In this document: piece after piece, positions 1 through 8,631 of the stretch
How the letters are laid out: each line of letters starts with the position of its first letter
How positions within the stretch are numbered: position 1 is the first letter of the stretch
Assembly: GCA_031256675.1 (NCBI GenBank)
Contig: JAIRQC010000071.1
Location: 1 to 41,903 of the forward strand
Length of the DNA: 41,903 bases
Direction: 5' to 3'
DNA from: Rikenellaceae bacterium
GTDB taxonomy: Bacteria; Bacteroidota; Bacteroidia; Bacteroidales; Rikenellaceae
Translations under genes and position numbers: made by a program
The notes under the pieces: model-generated
What the model saw: only the letters and a program-made list of their open reading frames with translations
Told to the model about the DNA's origin: nothing
The model's database searches: none

Positions 1-126
1 GCTTCGCCTGACACAAAAGTAATTCTTTAAAACAAACCAAGAGTCGGGCAATGCCCGCATGAACTCTCCGCCGAGCGACAAGACAAAACCAAGCGAAGCA
101 CAGATGAAAAAGAACGGGAGATCACG

Positions 127-335
127 TACAAAACAAGAAAAGCCATACACAAAACTTGAAGACTCATGCATAAAACAATAAAACCCAGACACAAAACATG
201 AAAAGTTGCACACAAAACAATAAAAATCCAAAATATGAAAACTCATGCGTAAAACAATAAAACGCAAAACAATAAAAGCCACGCACAAAATCAAGAAAGA
301 CCAAACATGAAAAGTCAAATACAAAGAACAGAAAG
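127..335. repeat. A-rich degenerate tandem repeat downstream of leuA
   Basis: About eight to nine imperfect units of roughly 20-28 nt, built on ACAAAACAATAAAA or ACAAAACATGAAAA separated by variable GC-containing linkers. The plus strand is almost free of T runs, so the strand that continues from leuA is pyrimidine-rich. No gene is supported in positions 1-346: the one minus-strand reading frame here simply translates the repeat into a monotonous Val/Leu/Cys/Phe pattern. Confidence 0.6.
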
Positions 336-346
336 CGACTAAAAAG

Positions 347-1912
347 TTATTGTTTTATTTTTGCTACTATCTTGTTGCGTATCTGGCGGATAGCGAACTG
401 CGGATCGAGACGTTCGCTGACGTTCAACTTGCGCAGAGCGTCGACGAACGCTTCGACGGCAGCCCACACAACGTCGGTGTTGGCTGCGAAACCGTGCACC
501 GTGCGGCCGTCGCGCTTGACCTGGATGTGGACGCGCCCCACGTCGTCGCTCCCCCTGGTCATCGACTGGATGAGGAACTCCTGTATGCGCACCTTCTCGC
601 GGATCATCTTCTTGATGGCGTTGACGGCGGCGTCAACAGGGCCGTTACCCGTCGCGGAGGCCATCTGCTCGTGGTCGCCGAACGAGATGGAGACCGTGGC
701 CGTCGGCACGAGCGAACCGGTGACGACTTGCAGGTAGTTCAACCTTATGCTGTTCGTGTTGCCTCCGTCGATGTTGCCGACAAGCGTTAGCAGGTCGTCG
801 TCGCGAATGTCCTTTTTCGAGTCGGCGAGTTGCAGGAACTTCCCGTAAACCTCGTCCAGCTCATTGGCCTCCAGACGATAGCCCAACAGTTCCAAATGAT
901 AGTTCAACGCCGCCCGGCCGCTGCGGGCCGTCAGGGCGATGACCGATTCGTCCACTCCGACCTCCTTCGGATCGATGATCTCGTAATTTTCGCGATTTTT
1001 CAACACCCCGTCCTGATGAATACCGGACGAGTGGGCGAAGGCGTTGCGCCCGACGATGGCCTTGTTGGGCTGCACGGGCATGTTCATCAGGCTCGACACA
1101 AGGTGGCTCGCTTTGGTTATAAGCCGTGCATCTATCTCCGTGTCAATGCCCGACGTCTTGTGGCAGCGCAACGCCATCACCACCTCTTCGAGCGAGGTGT
1201 TGCCCGCCCGTTCGCCGATGCCGTTTATCGTAACCTCCACCTGCCGCGCGCCGTTCAGCACGCCCGCCAGAGTGTTGGCCGTGGCCATGCCCAGGTCGTT
1301 GTGACAGTGGGTGGAGATGATGGCGTTGTGAATGCCGTCGACATTCTCCATCAGGTAACGGATCTTGGCCCCGTACTGGTCGGGCAGACAGTAGCCGGTG
1401 GTGTCGGGAATGTTGACGACGGTGGCCCCTGCCTTGATGACCGCCTCGACCACCCGCGCAAGGTACTCGTTATCGGCCCGTCCGGCATCCTCGGCGTAAA
1501 ATTCAACATCCTCCACATAGCGCAGGGCATATTTCACCGCCTCGACCGCCCGTTTGAGTATCTCTTCGGGGTTCGATTTGAGCTTGTCGTAGATATGGTA
1601 GGTCGAAACGCCTATTCCGGTGTGGATGCGCCCATGCCTGGCCAGCGATAATGCGTCGGCCGCCACGTCGATGTCGCGTTTCACGGCCCGGGTTAGCGCG
1701 CAGATCGTCGGCAGCGAGACCGCCTTCGAGATGGCCTGCACCGAGGCGAAATCGCCCGGGCTCGATACCGGAAAGCCCGCCTCGATCACATCCACCCCCA
1801 GCGACTCCAACATGCGGGCCACCTCGATCTTTTCGGTCGTGTTGAGCTGGCAGCCCGGGACCTGCTCCCCGTCGCGGAGAGTGGTGTCGAATACATACAG
1901 TTTTTCGTTCAT
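347..1912 (-). CDS. leuA: 2-isopropylmalate synthase
   Basis: Condenses acetyl-CoA with 2-oxoisovalerate in the first committed step of leucine synthesis, in the cytoplasm. The 521-residue product has the HMGL-like TIM barrel first, with DTTLRDGEQ at residues 9-17, STHCHNDLG around 200-208 (metal-binding H202 and H204) and [11 protein letters not shown] near 233. A C-terminal LeuA allosteric dimerisation domain follows, from about residue 380 to 510. The length fits the full leucine-regulated type. The open frame extends 37 codons further upstream, but the ATG at 1912 is preferred: AGGA lies 5-10 nt before it and the protein then starts directly in the conserved barrel. No other leu gene is in the window, so the gene stands alone. 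Homocitrate synthase and citramalate synthase are relatives, but the HQDGVLK stretch and the C-terminal domain favour LeuA. Confidence 0.95.
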   Translation of the reverse strand: MNEKLYVFDTTLRDGEQVPGCQLNTTEKIEVARMLESLGVDVIEAGFPVSSPGDFASVQAISKAVSLPTICALTRAVKRDIDVAADALSLARHGRIHTGIGVSTYHIYDKLKSNPEEILKRAVEAVKYALRYVEDVEFYAEDAGRADNEYLARVVEAVIKAGATVVNIPDTTGYCLPDQYGAKIRYLMENVDGIHNAIISTHCHNDLGMATANTLAGVLNGARQVEVTINGIGERAGNTSLEEVVMALRCHKTSGIDTEIDARLITKASHLVSSLMNMPVQPNKAIVGRNAFAHSSGIHQDGVLKNRENYEIIDPKEVGVDESVIALTARSGRAALNYHLELLGYRLEANELDEVYGKFLQLADSKKDIRDDDLLTLVGNIDGGNTNSIRLNYLQVVTGSLVPTATVSISFGDHEQMASATGNGPVDAAVNAIKKMIREKVRIQEFLIQSMTRGSDDVGRVHIQVKRDGRTVHGFAANTDVVWAAVEAFVDALRKLNVSERLDPQFAIRQIRNKIVAKIKQ

Positions 1913-1925
1913 GGCGCTTTCCTGT

Positions 1926-1960
1926 TTTGTTGCGATTGTTGTGATTGTTGCGCAAAAATA
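1926..1960 (-). promoter_or_regulatory. Candidate leuA promoter box and CAACAATC leader repeat
   Basis: On the minus strand TATTTTTG (1953-1960) matches the Bacteroidota -7 consensus TANNTTTG, about 40 nt ahead of the leuA ATG. I see no good -33 TTTG at the expected distance. Between the box and the start codon, a 9-nt motif of the CGCAACAAT/CACAACAAT type is repeated three times (1926-1953). No leader peptide or attenuator was recognised. Confidence 0.4.
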
Positions 1961-2207
1961 GCCGTTCGGCAGGGAGGTGTTTGAGCTGCGAAGATACGAA
2001 TTACGACGGCAAAAAACAGACAAAATGTTCTGAAATAGTTACTAAACCCTGCCACAGTGCGCTATAAGCCCGATTACGGCTGCTTTGCCGACCGAAAAAC
2101 ATGGTACAATTCTACAATACCTAATCGGATTTTCTTTTCGCAACCTTGTGCCCCTCGGCGTCCCTGCACCCCTCGGGCCCATTGCAGGACAGCCGGGCTT
2201 TAGCCGG

Positions 2208-3002
2208 AAAGTCTTTCGGCCTTGCTTGCGAAGCGGGGTCGGCATCCCGCAGCAACTCAGGGCGACGGTGTGCTTGCGACCTGCTTTTGCCGCCTCGCGC
2301 CTTGGACCTATACGCTATGGGTGAGCGGGCATGGTGGCCCGACGTGGAAACGCTCCGTCTCCGGCGGCTTTTGGTCTGCTGCCCGTTGGCAGTGTCAACG
2401 GTGACGCTTAGCCTTACGGAGGCAGCGTTTATAGACGAGGTCACCGTGCTCTGCAAGCGAGACGTTATGCCGAAACTTCGCCGCCCTGTTCGCCTGCCTG
2501 CGCCGCAGTTTTTTATTGCGGAGCGTGCAGTCCGCCCCCTCTTTTTGGACTTTGAGCGATAAAGGGGGAGGCCGACAGGCAGCAGGGCCTGTGTGCATCA
2601 GGGCAGGCGCGCTATCCGCAGGCCCAAACACTGTTGGCACGGTGCAGTCACGACCGAAACCGCACAGCATTGTGGCAGTCAAAACGACGGCGCCCGACGC
2701 TCCCGCCTTCCGCAGGCGCCCGACACTCCTGCGGACGGTGCAGGCTGCGGCACGGACGGTGCGGGCGGTGCGGGCGACGCCCACACAAGCGGGTTTAATT
2801 GCGGGCAGCGGTTGCTGGTTCGGCCCGCAGAGGCCCGGCCCGCAGTAAAACCGTCGCGGCTATGCTATCGCCGCCAAACCGTCGCCGTTATGCTGTCGCC
2901 GCCAAGTCCGGCACAGGCGCGGTCGTCGGGACAAAAGAGGCGGTTAAAGGTGGTGCGTAACCGGCCCTGCATCGACCATGTTTCGCAGGGCCGAAAGACT
3001 TT
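2208..3002. repeat. Inverted repeat pair bracketing the gene-free segment
   Basis: The left arm AAAGTCTTTCGGCCTTGC (2208-2225) and the right arm GCAGGGCCGAAAGACTTT (2985-3002) are reverse complements at 17 of 18 positions. Similarity continues inward more weakly (GAAGCGGGGTCG on the left against GAAACATGGTCG on the right in reverse complement). The arms carry the GGCCGAAAG core that recurs at other gene ends in this window. No transposase lies between them. Confidence 0.55.
2849..2904. repeat. 28-bp tandem duplication
   Basis: Two adjacent 28-bp units, 2849-2876 and 2877-2904, both of the form AACCGTCGC..TATGCT.TCGCCGCCA, differ at a few positions. They lie inside the gene-free stretch between leuA and recN. 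Confidence 0.7.
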
Positions 3003-3103
3003 TGTTCAGTACCCGGCAGTCGCCCATTTCGGCGTGGTCTCGATCGCGCCCACTCGGAGGCCTCATGTCGACTTGCAGCATGTGCCGGACGGTTCGGGTG
3101 CGC

Positions 3104-4744
3104 CTACCCAAGCAGCAGCCTTGCCTGCTCCATTGCTGCGTCGGTTACTGTGTTGCCGCTGAGCATCTTGGCGATCTCGGCCACGCGCTCCTCGCGGCTG
3201 AGCCGACGGATGAACGTGCGCGAATTTTCCTTGTAAACAAGCAGGTGACGCTCGCCTTTGGAGGCTACCTGCGGCAGGTGGGTGATGTTCACAACCTGCA
3301 TCGCCCCGGCCAACTCGACAATGATCTCGCCCATGTCGTCGGCAATGCGCCCCGACACGCCGCTGTCGATCTCGTCGAAAATAATTGTCGGCAATTTTAT
3401 ACTCTTGGCCACGAGCGACTTTATGGCCAGCATCAGACGCGACAGTTCACCTCCGGAGGCTGTCTTTTCGGCGCGCTGCGGGGCCATGTTTCGGTTTGCC
3501 GAGAAGAGGAAATCCACCGTATCCGACCCCGTCGAACTCAACTGTTCCTTTACGTTGACGGATATACTGAATTGGGCGTCAGTCATTCCGAGGCGGCGCA
3601 ATATCTCGGCAACATGCTTTTCGACCCTTGCGGCAGCCTTGCGGCGTCCCTTGCCTATCTCGGCGGCCAACCCCGAGGCCTTTTCGCGCAGAGCGTTCAC
3701 TGTGCGCTCTGTTCCGGCTACTGCCTCGTCGAAGCTCTCCACGAGGGCCAGCCGGCGAACAAAATCGTCGCGCAGGGCGATAAGTTCGGCCTCCGACGCT
3801 ACGCGATGCTTCTGCTGGAGCGAATAGAGCATCGACAGCCGCTCGTCGGCGCGTTCAAGCCGCTCGGGATCGGCGTCGATGCGTTCGAGCCCCGCGACGA
3901 GCTCTGTCAGTATGTCTTTCAACTCAATATGCAGGCTCTCGATGCGCGGCGCGAGCGTGGCGGAACGCGAATAAACCGCCTCTATCCGGCTCAGCGACCC
4001 ACGCGCGTTTCGCAACAGTGTCAACGCCCCGGTATCCTCGCCGTCGATGGCCGCTATGGCCGCGCTTAACTCCTCGCGGATCTTTTCGGCATGGGCCAGC
4101 TCGGTGCGAATGGCTTCCAGTTCAGCCTGTTCGCCCTCTTTGAGCGCGGCGGCGACGAGTTGCTCCGACTGAAAACGCAGGTACTCTTCGTCTTTTCTGC
4201 TTGCGGCAGCCTCGCTGTGCAGCCTTGCCAGCTCCTTTTCGCGCGCCAGCAACTCCGCATAAACTTCACGGTAGCGCGCCAGCAGTTCGGGATGAGCGGC
4301 CAGCGTGTCGATAGCCTCGATGCGGAAACCTTCGTCGCCGATGGCAAGACTCTGATGTTGCGAGTGAATGTCTATAAGTTTGAGTACAATTTCTTTAAGC
4401 GTGGTCAATTGAACCGGTACATCATTTATGAAGGCACGGCTTTTGCCCCCCGGTGCGATCACCCGGCGGACGACGGCCTGCTCGTCGCAGTCGACGTCGG
4501 CGGCCTCGAACAGCGGTTGCAGGTTGTATCCCGCCACGGAGAAAGTCCCCTCGACCACGCAGTTGCGCGACTGGTCGGCGATGACGCCAGCCTCGGCCTT
4601 GGCGCCGAGCAGCAGCGACAACGCGCCCAAGAGGATAGATTTGCCCGCCCCGGTCTCGCCCGTGACGATGTTCAGGCCGCGGGCGAACTCGATGTCGAGC
4701 CGCTCGATCAGTGCGTAATTCTCTACCGTCAGTCTGGTCAGCAT
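3104..4744 (-). CDS. recN: DNA repair ATPase RecN
   Basis: SMC-like ATPase of recombinational double-strand break repair, acting on DNA in the cytoplasm. Of its 546 residues, the N-terminal half-site holds Walker A at 29-36 (GETGAGKS). A long Glu/Arg/Leu-rich coiled-coil centre runs from about 150 to 370. The C-terminal half-site has the ABC signature SGGELSR at 430-436, Walker B TIIFDEIDSG near 454 and the H-loop region NITHLPQVA. The length is normal for the family. It is the last gene of the bamD-rpoZ-coaBC operon. Its ATG (4744-4742) would share a base with the TGA of the frame-corrected upstream gene, so the two were probably translationally coupled. Confidence 0.96.
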   Translation of the reverse strand: MLTRLTVENYALIERLDIEFARGLNIVTGETGAGKSILLGALSLLLGAKAEAGVIADQSRNCVVEGTFSVAGYNLQPLFEAADVDCDEQAVVRRVIAPGGKSRAFINDVPVQLTTLKEIVLKLIDIHSQHQSLAIGDEGFRIEAIDTLAAHPELLARYREVYAELLAREKELARLHSEAAASRKDEEYLRFQSEQLVAAALKEGEQAELEAIRTELAHAEKIREELSAAIAAIDGEDTGALTLLRNARGSLSRIEAVYSRSATLAPRIESLHIELKDILTELVAGLERIDADPERLERADERLSMLYSLQQKHRVASEAELIALRDDFVRRLALVESFDEAVAGTERTVNALREKASGLAAEIGKGRRKAAARVEKHVAEILRRLGMTDAQFSISVNVKEQLSSTGSDTVDFLFSANRNMAPQRAEKTASGGELSRLMLAIKSLVAKSIKLPTIIFDEIDSGVSGRIADDMGEIIVELAGAMQVVNITHLPQVASKGERHLLVYKENSRTFIRRLSREERVAEIAKMLSGNTVTDAAMEQARLLLG

Positions 4745-4781
4745 CAGTATAGATCGTCTATTGTTTGTCCGGACAGTCTTA

Positions 4782-5324
4782 TCAGATATTTACCGATATT
4801 ATATACTGCGCCGCTATGCGGCGTTTGTATTTTCCGTCGATATTTATCTCGATTATCCACTGTGAACCGTCGCAGACAGGCTCTTCGATTGTCGACGGCT
4901 GATCGAAAATATCGTATTTTTTCGTCAGTCCGATCAGTTCGCCGAGTTGCGCGGCGGTTAATTTTCTTCTGAAACGTGTTGTCAATATCCCTGCACCATA
5001 ACCGCCTGCTCCGTTCGACATGCTGAATGTCAACACTGTTTTTTCAGAGCCGTTCCACGTCGTTTTTATGGAAAACGGCCCGTGAAACGTTCTCAGATAG
5101 GTGAAACGTATGGCGTTTTGGTGCACGGTCAATTTCTCCCTGTCCAGTACATCCAGGTGCTTGCCATACCAGATCTGCCTGAACGCATCCGAATCGTTAT
5201 CGGTCGAAAAAGAGTTTTTCGGAAAATAATAGTCGGAAACGCTCCTGTCTCTTTGCGACGTCTTTTGCGCAGGGACGGGCGCAGTTATCAATAACAGCAG
5301 GGCTATGGCGGCATATCTTTTCAT
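4782..5324 (-). CDS. Secreted protein of unknown function, C-terminus apparently frameshifted
   Basis: A 180-residue product with a signal peptide (residues 1-19, MKRYAAIALLLLITAPVPA) and no lipobox, so probably periplasmic. It has the core pattern CDGSQWIIEINIDGKYK near residue 155, which resembles a widespread family with a DGxQWIxE..DGKY motif. Function is unknown. The current frame ends soon after that motif. Another frame of the same strand from 4827 to 4744 reads QTPHSGAVYNIGKY then LIRLSGQTIDDLY, which looks like the missing family C-terminus, and it stops at TGATG on the recN start. The start overlaps the coaBC stop as ATGA (5321-5324). In many Bacteroidota this slot between coaBC and recN holds a DUF4835 protein instead (from memory, not checked). 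Confidence 0.7.
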   Translation of the reverse strand: MKRYAAIALLLLITAPVPAQKTSQRDRSVSDYYFPKNSFSTDNDSDAFRQIWYGKHLDVLDREKLTVHQNAIRFTYLRTFHGPFSIKTTWNGSEKTVLTFSMSNGAGGYGAGILTTRFRRKLTAAQLGELIGLTKKYDIFDQPSTIEEPVCDGSQWIIEINIDGKYKRRIAAQYIISVNI

Positions 5325-6631
5325 AGTTCTGCCTCTTGGCCGAAGAACTCCTCCATCCTGTCGACAATCACCCGCGCAACTTCGCTTTTCGGGGCGAGAG
5401 GGTAGGGGACGACGTTGCCGAAACGGTCAAGGATAGTTATGCGATTGGTTTCGGTGCCGAACCCTGCGCCTTTGTCTTTCAGTGAATTGAGTACGATGAA
5501 GTCGAACCCCTTGCGTCGCAGTTTTTCCTCGGCGTTGGCCTGTTCGTTCTCGGTTTCGAGAGCAAAGCCCACCAGAAGACGCTCGCCTTTGATGCGACCC
5601 AGTTCGGCAGCTATGTCTTTGGTTTTGTGCAGTTCCAGCGTCATAACCCCGCCGCTTTTCTTGATCTTCTCGGCTGCGGGCGATGCGGGAGCATAGTCGG
5701 CCACCGCCGCCGCCATCACAGCCCCGTCGGCGTTGGTAAAATGCTCTACGGCAGCATCGTACATCTCCTGTGCTGAACTAACGCTTACGTTGCGGATGGT
5801 CGGGCTTGCGGTGAGCGCGGTGCGTCCCGAGACGAGCGTCACCTCTGCTCCGCGCGCAGCCAGCTCTTCGGCTATGGCGTAACCCATTTTGCCCGACGAG
5901 TGGTTGGAGATATAGCGCACCGGATCTATGGCCTCGATGGTCGCCCCGGCCGTGACGACTATTTTCCGTCCGGAGAGCTTACTCTTTTTTTTTTCACCAC
6001 CGGCCGCGCCGACCCCGACCCCGACCACTCCGGCGGCCCCGACCCCGGTCGCTCCGGGCACAGAACCGACAGCCCCTGCCGCGGGCGGACATAGAACCTC
6101 GGCAAGAAAGGTCAGTATCTCCTCAGGTTCGGCCATGCGCCCCTTGCCTGTCAGTCCGCTGGCGAGTTCGCCCTCGGAGGGCTCGACGACCAAAACGCCG
6201 TCTGCCCGCAAAGCGGTCAGATTGCGCTGCGTGGCTGCGTGGGCATACATGTCGAGGTCCATGGCCGGGGCGACGACCACCGGCGCGCAGGCGGACAGGT
6301 ATGTGGTCAGCAGCAGATTGTCGGCCACGCCGCAGGCCATTTTGGCCAGTGTGTTGGCCGTTGCGGGGGCTATGAGGTAACAGTCGGCCCACTCGCCGAG
6401 GCTGACGTGGCTGTTCCACGCGCCGTTCTCGGGGTCGAAAAATTCTACAAGTATCGGATTGCGCGACAGTGTGGCCATTGTCAGCGGCGTGATGAACTCC
6501 TTGGCCAGCGGGGTCATGACCACCCGCACCTTGGCCCCGGCACGCACCAGCAACCTCGCGAGCGTTGCCGCCTTGAAAGCCGCTATGCTTCCCGTGACGC
6601 CCAGCAGGATATGCTTGCCGCTCAGCGACAT
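5321..6631 (-). CDS. coaBC: Bifunctional phosphopantothenoylcysteine decarboxylase/phosphopantothenate-cysteine ligase
   Basis: Two steps of coenzyme A synthesis, cytoplasmic: joining of cysteine to 4'-phosphopantothenate (CoaB) and FMN-dependent decarboxylation (CoaC). The CoaC flavoprotein domain covers about residues 1-180, with the active-site histidine at H75 (NSHVSLGEWAD) and the substrate-binding PAMDLDMY at 122-129. That motif has Asp125 where the E. coli protein has Asn. The CoaB domain covers about 219-436, with ISNHSSGKMG at 241-250. Between the two lies a Gly/Ala/Val/Pro-only linker (about 182-212) followed by EKKKSK, which is unusually long and simple. The gene starts 3 nt after rpoZ stops and overlaps the next gene by ATGA. 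The Asp125 variant may be normal for the phylum. Confidence 0.95.
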   Translation of the reverse strand: MSLSGKHILLGVTGSIAAFKAATLARLLVRAGAKVRVVMTPLAKEFITPLTMATLSRNPILVEFFDPENGAWNSHVSLGEWADCYLIAPATANTLAKMACGVADNLLLTTYLSACAPVVVAPAMDLDMYAHAATQRNLTALRADGVLVVEPSEGELASGLTGKGRMAEPEEILTFLAEVLCPPAAGAVGSVPGATGVGAAGVVGVGVGAAGGEKKKSKLSGRKIVVTAGATIEAIDPVRYISNHSSGKMGYAIAEELAARGAEVTLVSGRTALTASPTIRNVSVSSAQEMYDAAVEHFTNADGAVMAAAVADYAPASPAAEKIKKSGGVMTLELHKTKDIAAELGRIKGERLLVGFALETENEQANAEEKLRRKGFDFIVLNSLKDKGAGFGTETNRITILDRFGNVVPYPLAPKSEVARVIVDRMEEFFGQEAEL

Positions 6632-6634
6632 ACC

Positions 6635-6955
6635 TTATGCCTCCTCGTTGCCGCCCCTGCGGAAGTAGATCTTGCCGTCGAGGAACTCTTCGGTGGCGAT
6701 GATGCTCGGTTTGGGCAGGCGCTCGTAGAAGCGCGAGATCTCGATCTGCTCGCGGTTTTCGAATGTCTCTTCGAGCGAGTCGGTCGAGGTGGAGAACTCC
6801 GACAGTTTGCGGTTGAGTTCCTGTTTGGTCTCGGCGGCGATCTGGTTGGCGCGACGGGCTATGATGGCCACCGACTCGTAAACGTTGCCCGTCGGGGCGT
6901 CTATGTCGGTGATCTTGCGCGTAACGGTCGATGTGGGGATCGGTCTTTTTTCCAT
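6635..6955 (-). CDS. rpoZ: RNA polymerase omega subunit (Rpb6/RpoZ family)
   Basis: A 106-residue protein of the type annotated as RNA polymerase omega subunit in Bacteroidota. The omega-like part is NVYESVAIIARRANQIA (about residues 24-40), followed by a charged helical middle and an EEFLDGKIYFR end. It helps assemble and stabilise RNA polymerase. It starts 2 nt after the bamD stop and ends 3 nt before coaBC, so it is co-transcribed and probably translationally coupled. Position between bamD and coaBC is the conserved arrangement in the phylum and supports the call. Confidence 0.88.
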   Translation of the reverse strand: MEKRPIPTSTVTRKITDIDAPTGNVYESVAIIARRANQIAAETKQELNRKLSEFSTSTDSLEETFENREQIEISRFYERLPKPSIIATEEFLDGKIYFRRGGNEEA

Positions 6956-6957
6956 TG

Positions 6958-7779
6958 CTATTGTTTTTTTTCGGTCTCTTCTCCGTGGTTTGCGATGAAC
7001 TTTTTCGACCGCTCCTGCATCTGGTCGAGTTCGCGGCGATATTTGCTCTCGGGATACTCCGATATGAAGTTGTAGTAGTCGTCCATTGCGCTCATGTAAC
7101 GGTCGCGCTGCTTGTGCTCATACGACTTGGCGGCGAACAGATAGCTCGACTTGGCCGTCAGGTACATCAGCTCCTCGCGGTGGTTCGACTCGGGATAGGT
7201 GTTGAGCGCGTTCTTCAACGCAACGACCGCCGACTTGTAACGTTCTATCTTGTAGTATGTATAGGCGCTTTGAAACTCCTTGTCCCACAGTTTCTGGGTG
7301 AGTTCCGCCAGACACTTGTCCAGCTTCTCCTTTTTTGTGGTGGCCGGATAGCGGGCCATGTATTCGGTGATCGAGTTGATGGCCTTGACGGTCGAGGACT
7401 GGTCGCGTTCGACGGCGGGCGAGGAGTAGTAGAAGCCCATCGCGTAGAGATATTCGGCCTCCTCGATGAACTTGCTGCGGCCATACTTGAAACGGAACGT
7501 CTCGAACAACTCGCTGCTGGTCTCGAAATACCCCATGTTGTAGTTCGAGGCGGCCAGGTAGAATGATGCGCTGTCCTCGCGCATCGTGCCGACGAAATAG
7601 GGGCCCGACTCCTCGAACAGCTGCAATGAACGGCGGTAGTCCTTTGCCTGGTAATATTGCAGCCCGCGTTCGTACATCCTGTTGTAATCCTTGCTGTTGA
7701 GCAGCTTGTTGTAGCTGCTGCACGCGGCTGTCAGCGCCACTGCGGCGGCGATCGGTATAACTCTCAGGGCTCGCATCAT
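6958..7779 (-). CDS. bamD: Outer membrane assembly lipoprotein BamD
   Basis: A 273-residue TPR lipoprotein of the BAM complex, which inserts beta-barrel proteins into the outer membrane from the periplasmic side. The ATG at 7779 (or 7776) is chosen because it gives a short lipoprotein signal peptide ending LTAAC, with the lipidated cysteine at residue 20. The open frame reaches back to 7842, but that would put 21 polar and aromatic residues in front of the signal and would overlap the promoter. Helical repeats with Tyr/Ala/Phe patterns (YYQAKDYRRSLQLFEE, YMARYPATTKKEKLDK) are TPR-like. It is the first gene of the operon running to recN. Confidence 0.92.
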   Translation of the reverse strand: MMRALRVIPIAAAVALTAACSSYNKLLNSKDYNRMYERGLQYYQAKDYRRSLQLFEESGPYFVGTMREDSASFYLAASNYNMGYFETSSELFETFRFKYGRSKFIEEAEYLYAMGFYYSSPAVERDQSSTVKAINSITEYMARYPATTKKEKLDKCLAELTQKLWDKEFQSAYTYYKIERYKSAVVALKNALNTYPESNHREELMYLTAKSSYLFAAKSYEHKQRDRYMSAMDDYYNFISEYPESKYRRELDQMQERSKKFIANHGEETEKKQ

Positions 7780-7803
7780 GTCTGAAATGGGATATAAATC
7801 GCA

Positions 7804-7834
7804 CAAAGTTATATATTTTTTGGAGAATAACCAA
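7804..7834 (-). promoter_or_regulatory. Promoter of the bamD operon
   Basis: On the minus strand the -33 element TTG lies at 7834-7832 within TTTTGG. The -7 element TAACTTTG lies at 7811-7804, with 20 nt between them. Both elements and the spacing fit the Bacteroidota consensus TTTG-N19-21-TANNTTTG. Transcription would start near 7797, giving a leader of about 18 nt before bamD. Confidence 0.75.
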
Positions 7835-7863
7835 AATGTCATCTCACGCGAAGCGAATAATCC

Positions 7864-7896
7864 CGTTCCGTCATTGCGGGCCGCAACGGTGGAACG
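7864..7896. repeat. Palindromic hairpin between divergent genes
   Basis: A nested palindrome: CGTTCC/GGAACG outside (7864-7869, 7891-7896) and TTGCGG/CCGCAA inside. It lies in the 306-bp gap between bamD and the divergent lipoprotein gene. The inner GTCATTGCGGG resembles the GTCATTGCGAGG arms of the MITE-like element at 12281-12546, which suggests a dispersed repeat rather than a gene-specific site. Confidence 0.5.
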
Positions 7897-8039
7897 CTCC
7901 GCGCCTCATAAATTGTTTCACTTCGGGCTGTTTTTTTAATACATTGTATATCAATCTAAAATAATCTCCGAGTAAAAAAATTTTGCGAAAAAAATTTGCG
8001 AAAATCACATTAAATGTGTTTATTCTAACCTCATATAGC

Positions 8040-8047
8040 TACCTTTG
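8040..8047 (+). promoter_or_regulatory. Candidate -7 box of the lipoprotein gene
   Basis: TACCTTTG matches TANNTTTG and lies 38 nt before the ATG at 8086, in an AT-rich stretch. The -33 position has no clear TTTG. Confidence 0.5.
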
Positions 8048-8085
8048 CAGCGAAACAGAGTTAAACCCACTAAAATCACACTGTT

Positions 8086-8607
8086 ATGAAAAAACTGTTT
8101 TTTGTTGCATGCGCCGCGCTCGCGCTGAATATTTTCGGCTGCGGCAAACCGGTCGCGGAGACCGAGGGTCCCGTAACCCGCCTCGTTGAAACCACCCGCA
8201 CGCCGGGCGACACTGTCGCCGGCACGGACAGCGATTACACCCTGCCGTGGCCCGTGAACGATTATCCGGCAGGCCCGGCCGTAGGCCAAGTGCAGATAGT
8301 CCGCACGAAGGAGCAGTTTGCAGTTGCGAACCGCTACGCCAACGACTCGGTACCCGACCTCGATTTCAATACCTGCTCGGTGGTCAACGCCTGCGGCGGG
8401 TCGACCAGCGGCGTCGACAAGCTCAACGTCTGCCTCACGTGGCTGGGCGAGGGCAGGTACAGGCTCACGGTCAAGGTCTATCAGAACTATTTGACCATAG
8501 CGCCGATATGGAAGGTCAGCCTGCCGGTCAAACCCGCCATCGGCCCGAACGAGGCGGTGGAACTCGACGTGCAGTACATATCCGCCAGGCAGAATACCCT
8601 GCATTGA
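8086..8607 (+). CDS. Lipoprotein of unknown function
   Basis: A 173-residue protein that I do not recognise. The N-terminus is a lipoprotein signal peptide (MKKLFFVACAALALNIFGC, cysteine 19 in an IFGC lipobox), so it is probably anchored in the inner or outer membrane and faces the periplasm or surface. After a Thr/Glu-rich linker (about 24-50) the body is a single small domain with mixed beta pattern (GRYRLTVKVYQNY, AVELDVQYISAR) and two extra cysteines in TCSVVNAC near residue 103 that could form a disulfide. The upstream TANNTTTG box and the strong terminator 25 nt after the stop indicate a single-gene transcript. Confidence 0.8.
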   Translation: MKKLFFVACAALALNIFGCGKPVAETEGPVTRLVETTRTPGDTVAGTDSDYTLPWPVNDYPAGPAVGQVQIVRTKEQFAVANRYANDSVPDLDFNTCSVVNACGGSTSGVDKLNVCLTWLGEGRYRLTVKVYQNYLTIAPIWKVSLPVKPAIGPNEAVELDVQYISARQNTLH

Positions 8608-8631
8608 CGACAGCACGCAGCGATAAAAAAG

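Larger units (their letters stand above)
2042..3103. other. Gene-free GC-rich stretch between leuA and recN
   Basis: About 1.06 kb without a credible gene. Several open frames of 60-190 codons exist on both strands, but they overlap each other, are rich in Arg, Pro, Ala and Cys, and contain no recognisable domain. The stretch holds a pair of inverted repeats 795 bp apart (2208-2225 and 2985-3002) and a 28-bp tandem duplication (2849-2904). It also has a CCCCCTCTTT/AAAGGGGG hairpin-like pair near 2530-2570. Confidence 0.6.

Noticed and set aside
27-215. A 62-codon minus-strand frame near the left edge
   Set aside because: It is a translation of the A-rich tandem repeat and has no coding signs.
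2085-3162. Several overlapping open frames of 79-189 codons in the leuA-recN gap
   Set aside because: They contradict one another, have no start signals or domains, and follow from high GC content.
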